A stretch of DNA of 64,000 nucleotides from an uncultured Mediterraneibacter sp. (GTDB taxonomy: Bacteria; Bacillota; Clostridia; Lachnospirales; Lachnospiraceae), in the NCBI GenBank assembly GCA_934309345.1, contig CAKRDD010000018.1, forward strand, positions 10,048 through 74,047, given 5' to 3'. The notes beneath the pieces are model-generated. The model was not told the DNA's origin, ran no database searches, and worked only from the letters and a program-made list of their open reading frames with translations. The translations under genes and the position numbers were made by a program. Positions 51,340 to 59,828 of the stretch are shown piece after piece (the stretch's first letter is position 1; every line of letters begins with the position of its first letter).

Positions 51340-52197
51340 TTACAATCTCTTCATACAAGTAATCGCCAGTGCCCCCGGACCAATATGGCAGGCCACGCTC
51401 AATGACAATTGTCCTTCCATAATCTCATATCCCGGAAACCTTTCTTCGATCTCCGCTTTCCACTCCTGTGCTTCTTCTTTACTGCATGTATAAGCCATAC
51501 CAAGAACCATCTGATCCTTAACATCTGCAAAGCGTCCATTCAGATCTTTCTCGATCGCATTTAGCATTGTCTTCTTCGCTGTTTTCCAGCCTCTTGCTTT
51601 AGAAAATGCATCCAGCTTTTCTCCCTGGATCTGAAGAACAGGCTTTAAGTTAAGCACCGTTCCGATCGCCGCTGCCGCCGGTGTGATTCTTCCACCTTTT
51701 TTCAGGTATTTTAAAGTATCAACCGTAATATAAATGCTTGCCTGAAGTTTTTCTTTCTCCAGTATTTCTTTAATCTCTGCTGCACTCTTTCCTTCTTCAC
51801 GCAGATTCATTGCATCCAGAACAGACTGCTCCTGTGTAACTGAAATTCTCTGATTATCAACCACTTGAACGCGTCCGTCATATTCAGCCGCAAGAGTAAT
51901 TGCTGTTGCACATGTGCTGCTCAAGCCACTAGACATCGGAATACATACAAGCTCATCATATTCTTCCAGAACTTTATCCCAAAGATCCATGACCTCTCCC
52001 GGTGACGGCTGGGATGTTGAAATGTCAGAATCTGCTCCGAGCTTTTCATAAAATTCACTTTGGGAAAGTGTGATATCCTCCAGATAAAGTTCTCCATCAA
52101 TAAAAAATGGCATCGGAAGGACAAAAATCCCCAGTTCTTTTCCTCGTTCCTGTGTTATACCGCTATTACTATCCGTTACAATTGCAACTTTACTCAT
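51340..52197 (-). CDS. DegV family fatty-acid-binding protein
   Basis: DegV/FakB proteins bind a fatty acid and present it to FakA kinase. The 285-aa protein shows VAIVTDSNSGIT, TSQPSPGEVMDLW, MSSGLSSTCATA and YLKKGGRITPAAAAIG. ATG 52197 follows GGGAG at 7 nt. FakA is not in the window. It lies between the UPF0210 gene and tmcAL on one transcript. Confidence 0.92.
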   Translation of the reverse strand: MSKVAIVTDSNSGITQERGKELGIFVLPMPFFIDGELYLEDITLSQSEFYEKLGADSDISTSQPSPGEVMDLWDKVLEEYDELVCIPMSSGLSSTCATAITLAAEYDGRVQVVDNQRISVTQEQSVLDAMNLREEGKSAAEIKEILEKEKLQASIYITVDTLKYLKKGGRITPAAAAIGTVLNLKPVLQIQGEKLDAFSKARGWKTAKKTMLNAIEKDLNGRFADVKDQMVLGMAYTCSKEEAQEWKAEIEERFPGYEIMEGQLSLSVACHIGPGALAITCMKRL

Positions 52198-52211
52198 CAA
52201 ATTTCTCCCTA

Positions 52212-53576
52212 TTAATTCTTAAAACTATGAATTGGAGCCGGAATACGTCCCTGTCTGTTAATAAACGCATCACATCCGAATTCATTCACCGGCATAATTG
52301 GTGCATATCCTAACAATCCGCCAAATTCTGCCACATCTCCAACATCCTTACCAATAACCGGTATCAGACGCACTGCTGTTGTCTTCTGGTTGACCATACC
52401 GATTGCCATCTCATCTGCGATAATTCCTGAGATTGTCGCTGCTGATGTCTTTCCAGGGATTGCGATCATATCAAGTCCTACAGAGCATACGCATGTCATT
52501 GCCTCTAACTTTTCAAGTGTAAGAGAGCCTGCATTTACTGCATCGATCATTCCCTGGTCTTCACTGACCGGAATAAATGCACCGCTGAGTCCACCTACAT
52601 AAGAAGATGCCATAACGCCGCCCTTCTTCACCTGGTCATTGAGCATTGCAAGTGCTGCTGTTGTTCCAGGTGCACCAACGCGCTCCAGTCCGATCTCCTC
52701 CAGAATCTCTGCAATACTGTCACCAACTGCCGGAGTCGGAGCAAGTGAAAGATCGATGATTCCAAATGGAATTCCAAGACGTGCGGAAGCCTCTCCTGCA
52801 ACAAGCTGTCCTACTCGTGTAATCTTAAACGCTGTCTTCTTAATTGTTTCACAGAGTTCTTCAAAACCTTTTCCACGTGCTTTTTCAATCGCTTTCTTTA
52901 CAACTCCCGGTCCACTGACACCTACATTAATAATCGTATCTGCCTCAGTTACACCGAGGAATGCACCTGCCATAAACGGGTTATCATCCGGTGCATTGCA
53001 AAGAATAACAAGCTTTGCACAGCCAAGAGAATCTCTGTCTTTCGTTGCCTCTGCCGCTTCTTTCACAATCTGTCCACACAGACGGACTGCATCCATATTA
53101 ATACCTGTCTTTGTTGATCCCACATTGACAGAACTACAGATTCTCTCTGTCTCGGCCAGTGCCTGTGGAATTGAACGGATCAGATTCTCTTCACTTGGTG
53201 TCATTCCTTTCGACACAAGCGCGGAGTATCCGCCAATGAAGTTTACGCCAACCTTTTCCGCTGCGCGGTCAAGTGTGCGTGCGATTGTCACATAATCTTC
53301 CGGAGTCTTACACGCTGCTGCTCCAACAAGCGATACAGGTGTAATTGAAATTCTCTTATTTACGATCGGAATTCCGAATTCTTTCTCAATGTCTTTTCCT
53401 GTAGATACAAGATCTTTTGCAACTGTTGTAATTTTCTCATAAATCTTACGGTTCAGTTCATCCAGATCAGAATCCACACAGTCCAACAGACTGATTCCAA
53501 GAGTGATCGTGCGGACATCAAGGTTCTCGCTCTCGATCATCTTATTGGTTTCTGATACTTCATACATATTAATCAT
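52212..53576 (-). CDS. UPF0210 / DUF711 (PFL-family) protein
   Basis: The 454-aa protein belongs to the UPF0210 family, whose fold relates to pyruvate formate-lyase-type barrels. Characteristic stretches are RISITPVSLVGAAA, FIGGYSALVSKGMT, GVSGPGVVKKAIEKARG and LAPTPAVGDSIAEILE. No glycyl-radical site is visible, and no activity is known. It is nearly always next to a small ACT-domain gene, as here (29-nt gap), which implies a shared function. Confidence 0.9.
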   Translation of the reverse strand: MINMYEVSETNKMIESENLDVRTITLGISLLDCVDSDLDELNRKIYEKITTVAKDLVSTGKDIEKEFGIPIVNKRISITPVSLVGAAACKTPEDYVTIARTLDRAAEKVGVNFIGGYSALVSKGMTPSEENLIRSIPQALAETERICSSVNVGSTKTGINMDAVRLCGQIVKEAAEATKDRDSLGCAKLVILCNAPDDNPFMAGAFLGVTEADTIINVGVSGPGVVKKAIEKARGKGFEELCETIKKTAFKITRVGQLVAGEASARLGIPFGIIDLSLAPTPAVGDSIAEILEEIGLERVGAPGTTAALAMLNDQVKKGGVMASSYVGGLSGAFIPVSEDQGMIDAVNAGSLTLEKLEAMTCVCSVGLDMIAIPGKTSAATISGIIADEMAIGMVNQKTTAVRLIPVIGKDVGDVAEFGGLLGYAPIMPVNEFGCDAFINRQGRIPAPIHSFKN

Positions 53577-53605
53577 AGTCTTATCCTCACCTTATCTCCG
53601 ACTGC

Positions 53606-53878
53606 TTACAGACGGTGCATTTTTTCAAAAATCTCTTCTCTCTGGCAGTGAATTGTTACACCGATCTCTTTGCCAAGTGCATCCATCTCATCACAAATTT
53701 CTTTGAAATCTTTCTTCAGATTCGCAACATCCACGATCATCATCATGTTGAAATATCCCTGAACAATTGTCTGTGAAATATCAAGAATATTTATTTCATT
53801 TTCTGCAAGATATGTACATACTTTTGCAATAATTCCTACTGTGTCTTCTCCAAGTACTGTGACAATACATTTCTTCAT
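53606..53878 (-). CDS. ACT-domain protein (UPF0237 type)
   Basis: The 90-aa protein is one ACT domain (CIVTVLGEDTVGIIAKVCTYLAE-like start, ISQTIVQGYFNMMMIVD). ACT domains bind small ligands, often amino acids, and tune a partner. Its conserved neighbour is the UPF0210 protein downstream. ATG 53878 follows GGAGG at 10 nt; codons before it have no such support. Confidence 0.88.
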   Translation of the reverse strand: MKKCIVTVLGEDTVGIIAKVCTYLAENEINILDISQTIVQGYFNMMMIVDVANLKKDFKEICDEMDALGKEIGVTIHCQREEIFEKMHRL

Positions 53879-53911
53879 TCTTTCTGTACCTCCGCTTTGA
53901 TTCACTCAATT

Positions 53912-54709
53912 TTATACATTAATAATATCCGAAACTGATTCCCGGCTTGCAACGAACATATTCAGGTCTTCCCCTTTATATTCATTATCTGCAAGCGTAA
54001 CTTCCAGCTTCACTGTCTCATAAGCAAGTCTTGCGTAATTGTTCTCCTTGCTCAGGTGACCAAGCATGATGTGTTTCAGATTATCATGTAGTATATCACA
54101 AAGAAGCTGTCCTGACAATTCATTTGATAAATGACCGCGATCACCAAGAATTCTCTGCTTCAAATAATATGGATATCCTCCGACTTCCAGCATATGGATA
54201 TCATGGTTTGCTTCCAGAAGGATCGCATCCAGATTTTTCAGATTCTCCACTGTATAATCATCATATTTCCCAAGATCTGTTGCAACTGCTACGGACTTCC
54301 CACCTTGTTCAATCCGATACCCGGACGGTTCATTTGCATCATGGGAAATAGCAAATGGGTGTACATCCAGTTCACCAAGCTGAAATGGGTGATCTGCCTT
54401 GATCGGATGCAAAAGTCCTTCCGGCATCTTTCCAAGACTGGAAGATTCTTTGATTCCTGCAATCGTTCCGGGAGTCGCATAAATCGGGATCTCATACTTT
54501 CTGCTGAACACACCAAGTCCTTTGATATGATCCGAATGTTCATGTGTGATCAGAATCCCATCGAGTTCGTCCCCTTTAATTTCCAGCTTATTCAGACCTT
54601 CTTCAATTCGTTTCTTACTAATTCCCGTATCAATCAGCAGATGGGAATTATCACTTCCTACATAAATACAGTTTCCACTGCTGCCGCTTGCAATACTGCA
54701 CATTCTCAT
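53912..54709 (-). CDS. MBL-fold hydrolase (YycJ/WalJ-like)
   Basis: The 265-aa metallo-beta-lactamase-fold protein has the metal motif THEHSDHIKGL, DTGISKKRIEEGL and the late histidine region MLGHLSKENN. Related YycJ proteins are thought to act as exonucleases linked to DNA replication or cell-wall control. The gene overlaps the coaE stop by 4 nt and lies in the polA operon, which fits a DNA role; that is inference. Confidence 0.9.
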   Translation of the reverse strand: MRMCSIASGSSGNCIYVGSDNSHLLIDTGISKKRIEEGLNKLEIKGDELDGILITHEHSDHIKGLGVFSRKYEIPIYATPGTIAGIKESSSLGKMPEGLLHPIKADHPFQLGELDVHPFAISHDANEPSGYRIEQGGKSVAVATDLGKYDDYTVENLKNLDAILLEANHDIHMLEVGGYPYYLKQRILGDRGHLSNELSGQLLCDILHDNLKHIMLGHLSKENNYARLAYETVKLEVTLADNEYKGEDLNMFVASRESVSDIINV

Positions 54710-55290
54710 TTGTTCAATCTATCTCCTATTTGTCTCTTTGTTGCTTCAAAATCTCCACTATTATCAATTACAACTGTGCATGCTTTTCGAAATGCTTCTT
54801 CTGCCGGTTGTGAAGCAATCATCCTGGTGATCTTTTCATCTGTATAATGTCTGGAACTTTTCAGTCGTTCTCTGCGGACTGCTTCATCTGTGTAAATATA
54901 CCACAGCTCATCACACAGTTCCTTCCCAACTTCCGGAAGAAGTGCTGCTTCTACTATATAATAAGAGCAGCACTCTTCTTTTTTCTTTAAAATATCTTTC
55001 TGAACCCATTCCAGCACTTCCGGATGCACAATGTCATTCAATATTTGTAATTTCTTCTCATCTGCAAATACGCAGCTTCCAAGTTTCATGCGATCCAGTT
55101 CGCCATCATTTCCAACAATCTGTTCACCAAATTCCTGTACGATTCTCGTAAATGCCCGTGTCCCTTTCTTCTGGATCTGCTTTGCAACTTCATCCATCTG
55201 GCAGACTACCGCACCGTATTCCTGTTCGAGGAATTTTAAAACTTCACTTTTCCCGGATCCAACTCCGCCTGTAATTCCAATTACTTTCAT
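54706..55290 (-). CDS. coaE: Dephospho-CoA kinase
   Basis: CoaE performs the last step of coenzyme A synthesis. The 194-aa protein starts MKVIGITGGVGSGKSEV (P-loop) and has the CoA-site region DIVHPEVL and a lid with RRERLKSSRHYTDEK. ATG 55290 follows GAGG at 9 nt and lies 1 nt past the polA stop; an ATG five codons earlier has a poorer site. The polA-coaE pair is common in Firmicutes. Confidence 0.94.
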   Translation of the reverse strand: MKVIGITGGVGSGKSEVLKFLEQEYGAVVCQMDEVAKQIQKKGTRAFTRIVQEFGEQIVGNDGELDRMKLGSCVFADEKKLQILNDIVHPEVLEWVQKDILKKKEECCSYYIVEAALLPEVGKELCDELWYIYTDEAVRRERLKSSRHYTDEKITRMIASQPAEEAFRKACTVVIDNSGDFEATKRQIGDRLNK

Positions 55291-55291
55291 C

Positions 55292-57907
55292 TTATTTTGC
55301 CTCATACCAGTTCTTCCCTGTATGCATATCTACACTGAGCGGAACTGACAATTCTGCAGCGTGTTCCATCTTATCCTGAAGAATCTGCTGTACTTCTTCT
55401 AATTCTGTTTCATCCGCTTCGATCAAAAGCTCATCATGCACCTGAAGGATCATCCGTGATTTCAGATTTCTCTTCTTCAATTCCTCATTTACATGAATCA
55501 TTGCAATCTTAATGATATCTGCAGCAGTTCCCTGGATCGGTGCATTCATTGCCACGCGCTCTCCAAAGTTTCTCTGCATAAAATTGCTGGATTTTAATTC
55601 TGGCATCGGCCGTCTTCTTCCGTACAAAGTCTCTGCATATCCTTTTTCTTTTGCATCGCTTACACATTTATCAAGAAATGTTTTGATTCCCGGATAAGAT
55701 TCAAAATAATGCTCGATATACTGCGCCGCCTCTTTTCTCGAAATACTCAAATCCTGGCTCAGTCCAAAAGAACTGATTCCATACACAATACCGAAATTAA
55801 CTGCTTTTGCATTTCTTCTCTGCAGATCTGTCACTTCATCAAATGGTACGTGGAATACCTGGGAAGCTGTCATCCGATGAATATCTCTCGCTTCACGATA
55901 TGCCTGGATCAGCTGCTCATCACCGGAACAATGCGCCAGAATACGAAGCTCGATCTGAGAGTAATCCGCATCCACAAAGACACAACCTTCTTTTGGCACA
56001 AATACTTTACGGATCAAACGTCCAAGTTCCATACGCACCGGGATATTCTGCAGATTCGGTTCTGTACTGCTGATACGTCCTGTAGCTGTGATCGTCTGAT
56101 TAAATTTACTGTGGATTCTTCCATCCATTCCGATATAATTCGCAAGTCCGTCTGCATATGTTGACTTCAGTTTTGCAAGCTGACGATACTCCAAAATCTT
56201 TGCTACAATAGGATATTCCGGTGCAAGTTTATCCAACACATCCGCTGCTGTAGAATACCCGGTCTTTGTCTTCTTTGCATGAGGCATTTCCAGTTTTTCA
56301 AAAAGAATCACGCCAAGCTGTTTTGGAGAATTGATATTAAACTCTTCCCCTGCCATTTCATAAATCTCTTTTTCCAGCTCAACGATTCTTGCTCCAAGCT
56401 CTTCTCCGTAACGCTTCAGCTCTTCACCTTCAACTTTAACACCAGCCTGTTCCATATCATACAATGTAAATACTAACGGCATTTCAATTTCATTAAATAA
56501 ACAGAACATTCCAGTCTCTTCCAGTTTCTTCTCAAGAACCGGTACACAAGCATAAGCTGTATATGCCTCGTAACATGATTTTGTACCCTCATCAAGTTTT
56601 TCATCAATCAGAAGATTCAAATGTTCTCTTGCCACATCTTCTGCATTGTAATCATTTTTCAGAGGATTCAGAAGATATGCTGCCACGATCGCGTCAAACC
56701 CGTTCTCACTTGTAAGCTCCGGCAGCCATTCCAGATATTCTTTCAATCCACACATCGAGAAACATTTCACGCATTTCGCAAGGTGAGATAGTTTTCCTGT
56801 CAGATACTCAAAATCAGCATCCATATCACAAGGAATCGTAACAATCTTTTCTGCTTCATAGCAAAGAGAAATACGTCCATATCCAGAAGCATGTGCAAAC
56901 AGCGGAAGTACATTTCCTGCATCTTTGGAAAATGCTACTCCGACAGTTTCTGCTTTTTCCGCCTCTTTAAAGACTTTCTCTATCTCCTTTTTCCCTGTTA
57001 TCTCACAGAAATATTTTTCCACATCATTCACTGACGCTTCTACATCAAATCTTCCAAGCAGATTTTTAAACTCCAGTCTTTGGAATAATTCATGGGCTTC
57101 TTTTGTATAAGGATTCTCATGGCGGGCATTTTCAATCTCAAACGTAATATCTGCGTCCAGTTTAATCGTCGCAAGTGTCTTACTAAGCTGTGCCTGCTCC
57201 CAGAATTCTTTCAGATTCTTGCTTGCTCTTGGCGGTTTCAGTTCATCAACATGCTCGTACGCATTTTCAATCGTCTGGTACTGCTGAATGATCTTTGTCG
57301 CTGTCTTTTCACCAACTCCCGGAACTCCTGGAATATTATCAGCAGTATCACCCATCAAAGCCTTTACATCAATAAATTCCTTCGGTGTTACACCATAACG
57401 TTCCTGCACATCTGACGCATAATAATCTTCTACTTCTGTCTTCCCCTGCTTCGTCTTTGGAATACGGATCTTAATATGCTCTGTCGCAAGCTGAAGCGTA
57501 TCACGGTCTCCGGAAATAATGGAAACATCCATTCCATTCTCCTCACAACGATGAGACAAGGTTCCCAGAAGGTCATCCGCCTCAAGTCCGGCCTTTTCAA
57601 TCACTTCTATATGCATTGCACGCAGAACGTCCTTGATTACAGGCACCTGCTGACGCAGTTCCTCTGCCATTGGCTTTCTTGTACCTTTATAATCTGCAAA
57701 CATCTCATGTCGAAATGTCGGCGCATGCACATCAAATGTAACCGTCAGATATTCCGGTTTCTCTTCATCTAATATCTTAAACATAATATTCAGGAATCCA
57801 TAAACTGCGTTCGTATGCAGTCCTTCCGAATTCGTCAGATCCGGAACTCCGTAAAACGCCCGGTTCAATATACTGTGTCCATCGATCAGTACTATTTTAT
57901 CTCTCAT
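55292..57907 (-). CDS. polA: DNA polymerase I
   Basis: Pol I fills gaps and removes RNA primers. The 871-aa protein has an N-terminal 5' nuclease (VLIDGHSILNRAFYG, GLEADDLLGTL, GVPGVGEKTATKI). The middle exonuclease-like domain lacks the acidic DEDD residues, so proofreading is probably lost. The polymerase follows with DADYSQIELRILAH, RRNAKAVNFGIVYGIS and LQVHDELLIE. ATG 57907 has AGGAGAG upstream; earlier in-frame codons are excluded. It heads a seven-gene minus-strand run ending with tmcAL. Confidence 0.96.
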   Translation of the reverse strand: MRDKIVLIDGHSILNRAFYGVPDLTNSEGLHTNAVYGFLNIMFKILDEEKPEYLTVTFDVHAPTFRHEMFADYKGTRKPMAEELRQQVPVIKDVLRAMHIEVIEKAGLEADDLLGTLSHRCEENGMDVSIISGDRDTLQLATEHIKIRIPKTKQGKTEVEDYYASDVQERYGVTPKEFIDVKALMGDTADNIPGVPGVGEKTATKIIQQYQTIENAYEHVDELKPPRASKNLKEFWEQAQLSKTLATIKLDADITFEIENARHENPYTKEAHELFQRLEFKNLLGRFDVEASVNDVEKYFCEITGKKEIEKVFKEAEKAETVGVAFSKDAGNVLPLFAHASGYGRISLCYEAEKIVTIPCDMDADFEYLTGKLSHLAKCVKCFSMCGLKEYLEWLPELTSENGFDAIVAAYLLNPLKNDYNAEDVAREHLNLLIDEKLDEGTKSCYEAYTAYACVPVLEKKLEETGMFCLFNEIEMPLVFTLYDMEQAGVKVEGEELKRYGEELGARIVELEKEIYEMAGEEFNINSPKQLGVILFEKLEMPHAKKTKTGYSTAADVLDKLAPEYPIVAKILEYRQLAKLKSTYADGLANYIGMDGRIHSKFNQTITATGRISSTEPNLQNIPVRMELGRLIRKVFVPKEGCVFVDADYSQIELRILAHCSGDEQLIQAYREARDIHRMTASQVFHVPFDEVTDLQRRNAKAVNFGIVYGISSFGLSQDLSISRKEAAQYIEHYFESYPGIKTFLDKCVSDAKEKGYAETLYGRRRPMPELKSSNFMQRNFGERVAMNAPIQGTAADIIKIAMIHVNEELKKRNLKSRMILQVHDELLIEADETELEEVQQILQDKMEHAAELSVPLSVDMHTGKNWYEAK

Positions 57908-57964
57908 CAGATTCTCTCCTATTATCTCTTGCTTTTTGTTGCATTTAATTTTAACCATTATTAA

Positions 57965-57993
57965 AGTATACACTAATTAACTTCTTTTTTAAA
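57965..57993 (-). promoter_or_regulatory. polA promoter
   Basis: On the minus strand TTTAAA (57993-57988) and TATACT (57970-57965) are 17 bp apart, about 55 nt before the polA start. Confidence 0.45.
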
Positions 57994-58080
57994 GGTTCAT
58001 TTTATGGTATCATAATTTAGGGCTTTTGACTCCAATATCTTGTAAACAATATTTTCAGAAATACAATCAGGAGAATTATT

Positions 58081-58710
58081 ATGGATGGAATTATATTTGA
58101 TGTAGATGGAACACTTTGGGATTCTGTTGAAGTTGTAGCCGAATCCTGGAATCTTGCAATAAAAGAGAACTCTGATCTTGAGCCAAACTTAAACCGCGAA
58201 ATTCTTCAGGGACTGTTTGGAAAAACAATGGACGAAATTGCGGCCGGAGTTTTTCCTGATCTTGACCTGAATGCTCGAAAAAAGCTGATGGATATCTGTT
58301 TTGAGTATGAAAACCGGTACCTTGAGACACATCCCGGCACTTATTACGAAGGTGTTATGGATACACTCAAAGAGCTGGCTTTGGAATACCCTCTTTTTAT
58401 TGTAAGCAACTGTCAATGTGGATATATTGAAGTTATGATGAAAGGCGCAGGCATGGAACCATATATCAAAGATTTCCTTTGTTTTGGCCAGACACAGACT
58501 TCCAAAGATCAGACGATTCTGAAATTAATGGAGAAAAATAATCTGAAAGCCCCTGTCTATGTCGGAGATACCCAGGGCGATGCTGACTCCTGTAAAAAAG
58601 CCGGTATTCCTTTTATCTTTGCCAAATATGGACTTGGAGATGTTAAAGAAGATTATCCGACGATACATTCTTTTTCAGAATTAAAAAACATTTTGAGGGA
58701 GCTTGATTAA
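58081..58710 (+). CDS. HAD-superfamily hydrolase (phosphoglycolate phosphatase-like)
   Basis: The 209-aa protein shows the HAD motifs in order: FDVDGTLWDS (nucleophile Asp7), VSNCQ, a lysine in TSKDQTI, and VGDTQGDADSC. A helical cap (about 18-85) gives the Gph/PGMB subclass. The substrate is not known. AGGAG precedes the ATG. It is divergent from polA and ends in a strong hairpin. Confidence 0.88.
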   Translation: MDGIIFDVDGTLWDSVEVVAESWNLAIKENSDLEPNLNREILQGLFGKTMDEIAAGVFPDLDLNARKKLMDICFEYENRYLETHPGTYYEGVMDTLKELALEYPLFIVSNCQCGYIEVMMKGAGMEPYIKDFLCFGQTQTSKDQTILKLMEKNNLKAPVYVGDTQGDADSCKKAGIPFIFAKYGLGDVKEDYPTIHSFSELKNILRELD

Positions 58711-58736
58711 CGCCTCCGCTTCTGTTTATTTAAAGC

Positions 58737-58808
58737 AAACTGACAAATCACGCAAAACATTTTCTGTCCGTTAAGGATTTCGTTCTGTTGTGATCTGTCA
58801 GTTTTTTA
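58737..58808. terminator. Bidirectional terminator between HAD and the 68-aa gene
   Basis: AAACTGACAAATCAC (58737-58751) and GTGATCTGTCAGTTT (58790-58804) pair at 14 of 15 positions, with T tracts outside on the plus strand. Confidence 0.7.
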
Positions 58809-59015
58809 TTACTCTCGACTTTTTTCATAGTCCCGGATCTTACGCATCAATCCACGATAAATCTTATCCTGAAGCAATTCCCGATATTCATACGATACCG
58901 GATATTCATTCATAAAATCGGGATGTTCTTTTATATAGCAATCCCTTTCTTCTTTCGTCGCATTCAACAGATATTTTTCATAATAATCCATATCATCTAT
59001 TTTTTCTTTATTCAT
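58809..59015 (-). CDS. Small acidic/basic protein of unknown function
   Basis: The 68-aa protein is highly charged and tyrosine-rich (DDMDYYEKYLLNATKEERD, DKIYRGLMRKIRDYEKSRE). It has no membrane segment or known motif, and I do not recognise it. GGGAG lies 6 nt before ATG 59015. Its promoter contains a perfect 21-bp palindrome, and an XRE-type regulator gene is divergent 230 bp away. The two probably form a repressor-target pair. Confidence 0.6.
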   Translation of the reverse strand: MNKEKIDDMDYYEKYLLNATKEERDCYIKEHPDFMNEYPVSYEYRELLQDKIYRGLMRKIRDYEKSRE

Positions 59016-59083
59016 CACTTTCTCCCATTCCCCTTAGTTCTTATGCTGTCTCATTTCTTGCACATTTCTTCATGTTTTTATCA

Positions 59084-59112
59084 ATTATAGTCGTAGTACG
59101 ACTATATTTCAA
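59084..59112 (-). promoter_or_regulatory. Promoter of the 68-aa gene
   Basis: On the minus strand TTGAAA (59112-59107) and TATAAT (59089-59084) are 17 bp apart. The spacer is occupied by the 21-bp palindrome. Confidence 0.6.
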
Positions 59113-59120
59113 TAGTCGTG
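59086..59120. promoter_or_regulatory. Perfect 21-bp palindromic operator plus an extra half-site
   Basis: TATAGTCGTA and TACGACTATA flank a central G (59086-59106). A further half-site AATAGTCGTG follows at 59111-59120. The palindrome fills the spacer of the minus-strand promoter, a position where bound repressor would block RNA polymerase. The adjacent XRE protein is the likely ligand. Confidence 0.65.
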
Positions 59121-59245
59121 TCAGGACTTTTATATAATAATCCAAAAATACAAAAGAGATCAGATTATTGTCCACCGGATACTGTGAACAATAGCTTGCT
59201 GCCGGTTAAGTTCGCACACCGGCTTTAAGGTACGAGGATGGGATT

Positions 59246-59446
59246 ATGAAATTCGAAAATATACGAAATTTGCGAGAAGATAATGATAAAACGCAGAAAG
59301 AAGTTGCTGCATATCTCAATATTAAGCAGACTACATATTCTAAATATGAACTTGGAAAAATCAACGTTCCTATTGATGTCTTTATCAAGCTTGCTGATTA
59401 TTATACAGTCTCAATTGATTATCTCGTTGGACGTGGGAAAAGGTGA
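59246..59446 (+). CDS. XRE/Cro-family transcriptional regulator
   Basis: The 66-aa protein is a bare helix-turn-helix of the Cro/CI type (LREDNDKTQKEVAAYLNIKQ, YSKYELGKINVPIDVF, DYYTVSIDYLVGRGKR). With no further domain it would act as a dimeric repressor. GAGG precedes the ATG. A hairpin (GCCGGT/ACCGGC, 59201-59223) lies in its leader. Its likely site is the palindrome at 59086-59106. Confidence 0.85.
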   Translation: MKFENIRNLREDNDKTQKEVAAYLNIKQTTYSKYELGKINVPIDVFIKLADYYTVSIDYLVGRGKR

Positions 59447-59459
59447 AATTACAGACAAA

Positions 59460-59587
59460 GAATGTGCCTCGGCACATTCTTGCGCCTGCGGCGGTCGCTT
59501 GCGACACCTACCTTGTACGCCGCAGTGCGCATCCCTAGCGGAGCGTTTTTTATATATTAGGAAAGCACTTTCCTAATATATAAAAAA
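59460..59587. repeat. Compound hairpin repeat (REP/MITE-like)
   Basis: Three hairpins stand in a row: GAATGTGCC/GGCACATTC (59460-59479); a GC-rich stem from TGCGCCTGCGGCG (59481-59493) to CGCCGCAGTGCGCA (59518-59531) with an inner GTCGC/GCGAC; and a perfect 20-bp stem (59546-59565 with 59568-59587) closed by two bases. The first two are GC-rich compared with the surroundings, which suggests an inserted element. There is no coding capacity. Confidence 0.6.
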
Positions 59588-59633
59588 TCTCTGAATATCT
59601 TACAAACAATGAATCCGCAAGATATTCAGAGAT
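59582..59633 (-). terminator. Terminator of the tRNA-Leu gene
   Basis: A perfect 15-bp stem (59587-59601 with 59619-59633) is followed on the minus strand by a T run that is shared with the end of the neighbouring 20-bp hairpin. Confidence 0.75.
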
Positions 59634-59642
59634 TAAGTTCGA

Positions 59643-59725
59643 TGCCGCTGGCCGGACTCGAACCGGCACGGCTACTAACCGCTTGATTTTGAGTCAAGTG
59701 CGTCTGCCAATTCCGCCACAGCGGC
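59643..59725 (-). tRNA. tRNA-Leu (anticodon CAA)
   Basis: The 83-nt minus-strand gene folds as a class II tRNA. The acceptor stem is GCCGCTG/CAGCGGC, the D-loop part is GAATTGGCAGACGC, and the anticodon arm CTTGA/TCAAG encloses the loop CTCAAAA. It also has an extra arm and the T arm GCCGG-TTCGAGT-CCGGC. The anticodon CAA reads UUG. The CCA end is not encoded. Confidence 0.95.
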
Positions 59726-59828
59726 TTATTCTGTCGGACAAGAAAATCTTCCTGTCCGAATCAGCTTTTTTATGTTACCATATCCGGTCACATTTTTCAA
59801 CTATTTTTTATGATTTTTATTTGCTTTT

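Noticed and set aside
59201..59223. GCCGGT/ACCGGC hairpin before the XRE gene as a riboswitch or terminator
   Set aside because: The stem is 6 bp with no T tract and no conserved core; it is noted only as a leader hairpin.
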